Shown here one piece after another: positions 7,812 to 11,867 of a stretch of 11,867 nucleotides of DNA (position 1 is the stretch's first letter; each line of letters begins with the position of its first letter). The translations under genes were made by a program, and so were the position numbers. Under the pieces are notes generated by a model. That model did no database searches. It saw only the letters and a program-made list of their open reading frames with translations, and was not told the DNA's origin. Source of the stretch: an uncultured Mycoplasmatota bacterium (lineage in GTDB: Bacteria > Bacillota_I > Bacilli_A > RF39 > UBA660); the NCBI GenBank assembly GCA_900544605.1, contig UQVP01000027.1, forward strand, positions 1 to 11,867, written 5' to 3'.

Positions 7812-8369
7812 CTAATTTTCTAAACTATATCCACCATATACTCGAGGTTCAGTACCACTTGTTAAATTTTGAACAGCTATTCCATATAACCTACCAGAAC
7901 TCGACATATAACAATAATCTGCATTGCTAACTCCGTTTATTATATTACAATTAACGCAATATGTTGCATCACTTCTGCAGGTTGCGTTTTTTGCTTTAAA
8001 GTCAATTATTATATTTACATTACCACCATAATACATATTTGAAAGGGTTGCTAATCTACTAGCATAACCTCCAAAGTTATTAGAATAAACTGCAGCAAAA
8101 TTAACGCGATCACCATACCCACTTCCAGATTCTAATCTAACCCTTATATATTTAAAATTTCCTGTTTCTGGCATTGATACATCTGCAACATAACCAGCAT
8201 TATAAGGAACAGTAAAATCAAAATTATTTCGTATTGCCCTAAGTGAAGAATTATTTACTGAAGTCCAATTTAAAACATTAACCTCTTGAATCTCTTGTGC
8301 TGATGTATCAGCAATATTAACAAAAATACAACCTACCATTAATACCAACATAAATAAAATTTTTTTCAT
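7812..8369 (-). CDS. Small secreted protein with four cysteines, unknown function
   Basis: A 185-residue protein with a clear Sec signal peptide: Lys2-Lys3, a hydrophobic core at 4-20, and a likely cleavage after Ala24 (TSA-Q). The mature part (about 161 residues) is rich in Asn, Ser, Gly and Tyr, looks beta-rich, and has four Cys at 131, 138, 141 and 153 (spacing 6, 2 and 11) that could form two disulfides. There is no transmembrane anchor, lipobox or sortase motif. I do not recognise a family. It is the first gene of an operon with an ABC ATPase and permease, preceded by AGGAG 7 nt before the ATG. It could be an exported effector or bacteriocin-like protein, or a partner of the permease's outer domain; both are inference from position. 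Confidence 0.75.
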   Translation of the reverse strand: MKKILFMLVLMVGCIFVNIADTSAQEIQEVNVLNWTSVNNSSLRAIRNNFDFTVPYNAGYVADVSMPETGNFKYIRVRLESGSGYGDRVNFAAVYSNNFGGYASRLATLSNMYYGGNVNIIIDFKAKNATCRSDATYCVNCNIINGVSNADYCYMSSSGRLYGIAVQNLTSGTEPRVYGGYSLEN

Positions 8370-8389
8370 ACTTTTTCTCCTAAATTCAT

Positions 8390-8418
8390 ATTATATTTAA
8401 AACATACAACACACAGCA
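8390..8418 (-). promoter_or_regulatory. Probable promoter of the secreted protein/ABC operon
   Basis: A perfect TATAAT on the minus strand (8395-8390) lies about 21 nt before the start codon. No good -35 stands at 16-18 nt; instead that position holds a pair of direct repeats. This arrangement suggests activator-dependent or repressed transcription. Confidence 0.45.
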
Positions 8419-8424
8419 TACAAC
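8403..8424. repeat. Paired 8-bp direct repeats, possible operator
   Basis: CATACAAC occurs at 8403-8410 and again at 8417-8424, a 14-bp step. The pair overlaps the spacer and -35 region of the secreted-protein promoter, the usual place for a regulator bound as a head-to-tail dimer. The regulator is unknown. Confidence 0.45.
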
Positions 8425-8531
8425 AAATCATAATTTTTTATGAAATATTTATCACCATCCTATCTATTTGTTGTACAATCAAGACAGTTCTACCATCTAA
8501 AATATATCATTTATTGGACTATATGTCAATG

Positions 8532-8560
8532 TTTTTATTAAAGTCAAAGTGTGCTATAAT
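8532..8560 (+). promoter_or_regulatory. Extended -10 promoter of the YigZ-family gene
   Basis: TGCTATAAT at 8552-8560 is a perfect extended -10. The -35 at 8532-8537 (TTTTTA) is poor, as is common when the extended -10 is present. The predicted transcript starts about 8567, only some 9 nt before the GTG at 8576, so the ribosome site GGTGAT sits at the very 5' end. Confidence 0.6.
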
Positions 8561-8575
8561 GAGATTGGTGATAAA

Positions 8576-9154
8576 GTGAAGTCAATAATTACTAACAAAG
8601 AACAAGAATACATTATAAATAAATCCAAGTTTATCACAAAATTATATAAAGTAACAAATGAAAAACAAATTATTGATATACTTGATAATATAAAAAAAGA
8701 ATATAAAGATTCTACACATATTTGCTATGCATATATAATTGATAATATAAAAAGATTTAATGATGATGGTGAACCAGGGGGTACAGCAGGAATGCCTATT
8801 TTAAATGTACTAGAAAATAATGAGTTAAACTATGTATTTGCAGTAGTTATAAGATATTTTGGTGGTATTAAATTAGGCACTGGTGGACTAGTTAGAGCTT
8901 ATTCAAACTCAGTAAGTGAAACTTTAAAAAACAATATCAAAGATTTAGAACAAAATATTAGAATAGAAATATTATTTGACTATTATAACTCTAAAAAAAT
9001 AGACTTCTTATTAAAAGATATTTCAAAAGATAAATACTTTGGTAATAATGTTAGATATGAATTTTATATACCATTTCAAACATATAATACAATGAAAAAT
9101 GAACTAAATAATTTATGTATTAAAGTAATAGAAAAAGAACAATTGTGGATGTAA
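8576..9154 (+). CDS. yigZ: YigZ/IMPACT (UPF0029) family protein
   Basis: Member of the widespread YigZ/YvyE family related to eukaryotic IMPACT, a regulator of the translation-stress kinase GCN2. The bacterial role is not settled. From GTG at 8576 it is 192 residues, close to the usual ~200. The signature RFNDDGEPGGTAGMPIL is followed by VVIRYFGGIKLGTGGLVRAYS, the family's central motif. A short C-terminal DUF1949-like segment ends the protein. An in-frame GTG at 8549 is excluded because it lies upstream of the promoter's -10, while 8576 has GGTGAT at good spacing. It is the only plus-strand gene in the window, apparently monocistronic, divergent from the ABC operon and convergent with the first pilin-like gene. 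The terminator's left arm is inside the coding end. Confidence 0.92.
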   Translation: MKSIITNKEQEYIINKSKFITKLYKVTNEKQIIDILDNIKKEYKDSTHICYAYIIDNIKRFNDDGEPGGTAGMPILNVLENNELNYVFAVVIRYFGGIKLGTGGLVRAYSNSVSETLKNNIKDLEQNIRIEILFDYYNSKKIDFLLKDISKDKYFGNNVRYEFYIPFQTYNTMKNELNNLCIKVIEKEQLWM

Positions 9155-9174
9155 CAATTGTTCTTTTATTTTTT
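9133..9174 (+). terminator. Strong terminator of yigZ, probably bidirectional
   Basis: AAAAGAACAATTG (9133-9145) pairs perfectly with CAATTGTTCTTTT (9155-9167), a 13-bp stem with a 9-nt loop holding the TAA stop codon, followed by ATTTTTT. On the minus strand the stem is followed by five T, so it can also stop transcripts of the convergent pilin-like gene. Confidence 0.85.
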
Positions 9175-9202
9175 GTAATTTCAACCACATCTTTTAATGC
9201 CG

Positions 9203-9239
9203 TTCAAAATTCAATTTGAATCACATCAACCAATGTGAT
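9203..9239 (-). other. Two adjacent inverted repeats after the pilin-like gene
   Basis: Eleven nt past the stop codon, ATCACAT (9220-9226) and ATGTGAT (9233-9239) form a 7-bp stem with a 6-nt loop. It abuts TTCAAA (9203-9208) and TTTGAA (9215-9220), a 6-bp stem with a 6-nt loop. Neither is followed by a real T run, so they are weak as terminators. They lie about 40 nt beyond the GC-rich end of the suspected variable region. Confidence 0.4.
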
Positions 9240-9249
9240 ACTTTTATTA

Positions 9250-10188
9250 TTAACTTAAGTTTGATTTTAAGACAGTTATAACGGGGCGAATGCCATGGTT
9301 GCTCGGATTGCTGACGACGTAGTTGTCAAGACGGCCTTCATGGCGCACGGTCCAAGCGTATCTAGCATTAAGCACATCAGGGGAAGATGTCCAATAACCA
9401 TATGTTCCTGTTGTAAATTTTGTATGACTACTTAACCAGGTTGGCAATATTGTTCCAGTGTAATTGTTTTCTGTCCAACTTGTATCCCCTCCCGCTGTTG
9501 CTATTTGTTGTCCACTAGGTAATTTGATTTGAGATTCATCTAATTTTGTCCAAGATGCTGTTCCTTCTTTTAATACTTTATTAACTGTTACTGGACATAA
9601 ATTGTTATTCCCATGACTTCCATAATCACTTTCTGTTCCTCCGGCAGCTAAGTAATCTTCTTTTGTTACCCATGCTACTGTAGCTCCTAAATTCATTCCA
9701 GCTATTAGTGAAACATTATCTCCATTTGTTTCTAATACATAAAATGTATTTTCTTCTCCATCTTCTAATTCACATGTATATGTGACTCCAACATCATATT
9801 TACTTGTTGCTTCACTAGCTAACAACCCTACTTCTTCACGTGTGTATGATGATTCGTTTGCAGGATTAGCATTTCCTGTCCATACTAACGCAGTTGCCTT
9901 CGTAGCATTAGCTTTGCACAAAATTCCATTATATGGCTCACTAGCAGCTAGCTTATCATCTTTATATTTTACATTATAATCTCCTACTACTAGTTTTGTT
10001 CCATCAATTCTTGCTTCTGCTACTGCTGTTTCTACTTGTTTGATGTAATTATCTGCTGTTCTTTCTGCTGCTCCTTTCTTCGCATTCTTGATTGTATTCA
10101 TTACTATTGGTGTAGCTATTAGTGCAATGATTGCTAATACTACGATTACCGCTAGTAATTCTTTTAAAGTAAAGTCTTTTCTTTTCAT
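9250..10188 (-). CDS. Prepilin-like surface protein with C-type-lectin/FISUMP-like C terminus
   Basis: A 312-residue protein starting MKRKDFTLKELLAV, then a hydrophobic helix to about residue 30, as in type IV pilins and pseudopilins. Glu10 is the conserved +5 Glu, but the residue before Phe6 is Asp, not the Gly normally needed by prepilin peptidase. The next part (about 35-160) is a variable pilin-like region. From about 205 the sequence resembles FISUMP/DUF6273-type lectin-fold domains: LPSGQQIATAGGDTSW, LPTWLSS, GYWTSSP, then AWTV and a terminal GIRPVITV. Codons in the last domain are unlike the rest: residues 277-303 are GC-rich with C/T-ending codons. AGGAGG precedes the ATG at about 11 nt. 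It is transcribed alone. Likely exposed at the cell surface for binding; the ligand is unknown and no pilus assembly gene is in the window. Confidence 0.85.
   Translation of the reverse strand: MKRKDFTLKELLAVIVVLAIIALIATPIVMNTIKNAKKGAAERTADNYIKQVETAVAEARIDGTKLVVGDYNVKYKDDKLAASEPYNGILCKANATKATALVWTGNANPANESSYTREEVGLLASEATSKYDVGVTYTCELEDGEENTFYVLETNGDNVSLIAGMNLGATVAWVTKEDYLAAGGTESDYGSHGNNNLCPVTVNKVLKEGTASWTKLDESQIKLPSGQQIATAGGDTSWTENNYTGTILPTWLSSHTKFTTGTYGYWTSSPDVLNARYAWTVRHEGRLDNYVVSNPSNHGIRPVITVLKSNLS
9281..9360 (-). other. Candidate DGR variable region (VR) with initiation-of-mutagenic-homology-like end
   Basis: This 80-bp stretch encoding residues 277-303 has 47 G or C by hand count (59%), against about 45% in 9421-9500 and near 30% in the window. 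Of its 27 codons, 23 end in C or T, with runs such as GAC AAC TAC GTC GTC AGC. Only TGG, GTG, GAA and CCG differ. It ends in the GC-rich GGC ATT CGC CCC GTT (9296-9282), which resembles the initiation-of-mutagenic-homology segment of DGR targets. Its place at the 3' end of a lectin-fold domain matches known DGR targets. No template repeat or reverse transcriptase is in the window. A recently acquired higher-GC segment is the alternative. Confidence 0.4.
10091..10174 (-). repeat. Duplicated prepilin helix cassette, copy 1
   Basis: This 84-bp stretch encoding the hydrophobic N-terminal helix matches 11680-11763 with about 8 mismatches by hand alignment (roughly 90% identity). The genes' downstream parts are unrelated, so only the secretion/anchor module is shared. 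Confidence 0.75.
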
Positions 10189-10207
10189 ATTTCTTTCTAC
10201 CTCCTAT

Positions 10208-10229
10208 ACTTTACACTTTAATTATTCCA
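10208..10229 (-). promoter_or_regulatory. Promoter/leader shared with the second pilin-like gene
   Basis: These 22 bp match 11801-11822 at 19 positions. The -10-like AATAAT (10227-10222 on the minus strand) lies where the other copy has TATAAT. No convincing -35 is seen. AGGAGG for the gene follows at 10205-10200. The copy is probably weaker than its sister. Confidence 0.45.
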
Positions 10230-10275
10230 TAATTTTTTAAGACTCCATAACAAATTATTTTCAAATTTTATCAGC

Positions 10276-10313
10276 AAAAAACATATAGGAGTTTATTTAT
10301 CCTATATGTTTTT
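10276..10313 (-). terminator. Strong terminator of the DUF285 pilin-like gene
   Basis: AAAAACATATAGGA and TCCTATATGTTTTT form a perfect 14-bp stem (10277-10290 with 10300-10313) and a 9-nt loop, followed by T on the minus strand, a few nt after the stop codon. It separates this transcript from the next pilin-like gene. Confidence 0.85.
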
Positions 10314-10316
10314 CTT

Positions 10317-11780
10317 CTAACCTATTTTTGTTGATTCTAGATTAATATTTGCTTCTTTTAATCTAGCATCAATAAATGTTTTAGCATCATCGTCTTTTAC
10401 TGTAACATTTGTTAATCCACAACTAGCCAACATCAAATCATATTTTGTCACAGCATTAAATGTTGCTTTTGATAAATTAATGCTTGTTAGTTTAACATTA
10501 CCATTAAACATTCGAGTTACATCAGTTACTTTAGATGTATCAAAATTGCTTAAATCTAATTCAGTCAAACTATTACACCATTGAAACATACGAGAAATAT
10601 CAGTTACTTTTGATGTATCAAAATTACTTACATCTATTGAAGTTAAACCTACACATACGTTAAACATATATGACATATCTACAACATTAGACGTATTAAA
10701 ATTACTTACATCTAATTTCGTTAATTTTTGACATTCTTCAAACATAGATTTCATAGTCGTAACTTTTGATGTGTCAAAATTGCTTACGTCTAATTCTGTT
10801 AAATTGGAACAATAACTAAACATAGCAGTCATAGCTGTAACATTTGATGTATTAAAACTACTTAAGTTTATTGTAACTAAATTTGAATCATAATAAAACA
10901 TATTTTGCATATCAGTAACCTTCGATGTATCAAAATTACTTAAATCTAATGTAGTTAAACTTGAGCACCTTTGAAACATACCTGCCATAGTTATAACACT
11001 TGATGTATCAAACTTGCTTACATCTAACTCTGTTAAATTGGAACAATGATTAAACATAAGGCGCATACTTGTAACACTTGATGTGTCAAGATATTTTAAA
11101 TCTATACTAACTAAATTTGAAAAATAATTAAATAATTTAGTTGAATCAGGGTTAGCTTTTACGCCACCATTTCCACCTATATATACTTCGTATAAACTAT
11201 TATTATCTTCATCTTTATACCACGCTATTACTTTTCCTTTCCCACTAGCACTAGCATTCCAACTTCCTATTGCATCTGTTGGTACATTTGTGTTATTTAC
11301 AAATATTATTTTTTCAACGCTACCTTTTTTTATTCGTCCATTAAAGAATGTTGCCTCTAAATCATTTTCTGTGCTTCCTAGTGCAAGAAAATCTACTGGG
11401 GCATAACATTCACTAATATCTACCGTTTTTATTTCATTACTATCATACTCTTTTGTATAACATTTATCATCAAATACTAAAGCTAAAGCAATATTTCCTT
11501 TATCATCAGAATAAACTACTCCTGTTTCTGGTTTCTTTCCATTCATTCTTTTAGATACTTCATTAAAAATATTTCCACTCGCTGTTTCTCCGTTTACTTT
11601 TTGTTCCATTACATACTTATTAGCTTCACTAGCAAAACTACTTGCACTCACCTTATTAGCAGAATTTTTACTAGATTTTATTATATTCATTACTATTGGT
11701 GTAGCTATTAATGCGATGATTGCAAGTACTACTATTACCGCTAGTAATTCTATTAAAGTAAAACCCTTTTTATTTTTCAT
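10317..11780 (-). CDS. Prepilin-anchored DUF285/BspA-like repeat surface protein
   Basis: A 487-residue protein with a canonical class III signal MKNKKGFTLIELLAV: Gly6 before the cleavage site, Phe7 and the +5 Glu11, then a hydrophobic helix to about residue 32. A pilin-like segment follows (to ~125), then a bridging module (~125-221) with VIAWYKDEDNNSLYEVYIGG and KLFNYFSN, typical just before DUF285 repeats. Nine tandem 26-residue repeats occupy 222-455, consensus LTELDLSNFDTSKVTDM..MF, the last degenerate; a 32-residue tail ends the protein. DUF285 repeats form elongated surface leucine-rich-like solenoids in Mycoplasma, Lactobacillales and gut bacteria, often with adhesive roles. There is no sortase motif, so the prepilin helix is the only visible anchor. 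AGGAG lies about 10 nt before the ATG; it is monocistronic. Confidence 0.9.
   Translation of the reverse strand: MKNKKGFTLIELLAVIVVLAIIALIATPIVMNIIKSSKNSANKVSASSFASEANKYVMEQKVNGETASGNIFNEVSKRMNGKKPETGVVYSDDKGNIALALVFDDKCYTKEYDSNEIKTVDISECYAPVDFLALGSTENDLEATFFNGRIKKGSVEKIIFVNNTNVPTDAIGSWNASASGKGKVIAWYKDEDNNSLYEVYIGGNGGVKANPDSTKLFNYFSNLVSIDLKYLDTSSVTSMRLMFNHCSNLTELDVSKFDTSSVITMAGMFQRCSSLTTLDLSNFDTSKVTDMQNMFYYDSNLVTINLSSFNTSNVTAMTAMFSYCSNLTELDVSNFDTSKVTTMKSMFEECQKLTKLDVSNFNTSNVVDMSYMFNVCVGLTSIDVSNFDTSKVTDISRMFQWCNSLTELDLSNFDTSKVTDVTRMFNGNVKLTSINLSKATFNAVTKYDLMLASCGLTNVTVKDDDAKTFIDARLKEANINLESTKIG
10416..11117 (-). repeat. Nine tandem 78-bp coding repeats (DUF285)
   Basis: The AAACAT marking each Met-Phe pair recurs on the plus strand at 10740, 10818, 10896, 10974 and 11052, exactly 78 bp apart, and the pattern continues on both sides. 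Copies 1-8 keep the LDxSxFDTSxVTxM..MF core; copy 9 is degenerate. Repeats of this kind can change copy number by recombination. Confidence 0.9.
11680..11763 (-). repeat. Duplicated prepilin helix cassette, copy 2
   Basis: Partner of 10091-10174 (roughly 90% identical). This copy keeps the canonical Gly-Phe cleavage context just upstream, so it is the likelier ancestral form. Confidence 0.75.
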
Positions 11781-11800
11781 ATTTTTGTTACTCCTCTCTT

Positions 11801-11822
11801 TACTTTACATTCTAATTATACC
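11801..11822 (-). promoter_or_regulatory. Promoter/leader of the DUF285 pilin-like gene
   Basis: A perfect TATAAT on the minus strand (11820-11815) lies about 35 nt before the ATG. The -35 is weak. The sequence is nearly the same as at 10208-10229, showing that the promoter was copied together with the N-terminal coding module. The remaining 11823-11867 holds no feature I can support. Confidence 0.5.
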
Positions 11823-11867
11823 CTATTTTATTTTAATTAAACATCTAGTCATAATACAACTTTTTTA

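Noticed and set aside
8160..8174. MPETG in the secreted protein as a sortase motif
   Set aside because: It is mid-protein (residues 66-70) without a following membrane helix and basic tail.
8549..8575. Upstream in-frame GTG as the YigZ start
   Set aside because: It lies upstream of the TATAAT at 8555-8560 and would add residues not seen in the family.
9782..9979. Plus-strand open frame opposite the lectin-like pilin gene
   Set aside because: No ribosome site and no domain; it opposes a gene with a clear start and pilin signal.
10416..11117. Regular 78-bp repeats as a CRISPR array
   Set aside because: They are coding DUF285 repeats with no repeat-spacer alternation; the whole period is conserved.
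1..11867. A DGR template repeat or reverse transcriptase in the window
   Set aside because: I looked for an A-rich near-copy of 9281-9360 on both strands and for a reverse-transcriptase gene and found neither; any such element must be outside.

Overview
The window is AT-rich DNA (roughly 30% GC by eye) from a walled, low-GC Gram-positive bacterium, probably an uncultured gut-type Bacilli or Mollicutes-relative lineage. The evidence is a division and cell-wall (dcw) gene order murG-murB-divIB-ftsA-ftsZ, AGGAGG-type ribosome binding sites, and Trp encoded only by TGG inside the genes (standard code fits). Intact peptidoglycan genes argue against a wall-less Mycoplasma. The assignment to a lineage is inference.

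Layout. Positions 1-191 hold a strong minus-strand promoter and the start of an open frame interrupted by a run of nine G, then the ftsZ terminator. Positions 198-5316 are the minus-strand dcw cluster, split by a terminator that overlaps a promoter between divIB and ftsA. Positions 5402-8369 are a second minus-strand operon: a small secreted four-cysteine protein, an ABC ATPase and an ABC-2 permease with a large extracytoplasmic domain. Positions 8370-8575 are a divergent control region. Positions 8576-9154 (plus strand) encode a YigZ/IMPACT-family protein. Positions 9250-11780 (minus strand) carry two separately transcribed genes whose products share a type IV prepilin-like N terminus but have unrelated C-terminal display modules.

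The accessory right end is the interesting part. The two pilin-like genes share a promoter/leader and a hydrophobic-helix cassette at about 90% nucleotide identity, then diverge completely. One ends in tandem 26-residue DUF285/BspA-like repeats. The other ends in a C-type-lectin/FISUMP-like domain. The last ~80 bp of that domain jumps to about 59% GC and consists almost wholly of NNC/NNT codons, followed by a GC-rich tail. That is the appearance expected of the variable region of a diversity-generating retroelement (DGR). No template repeat or reverse transcriptase lies in the window, so any such element would act from elsewhere. With the poly-G tract at the left edge, the window shows two candidate sources of surface or expression variation flanking conserved division genes.
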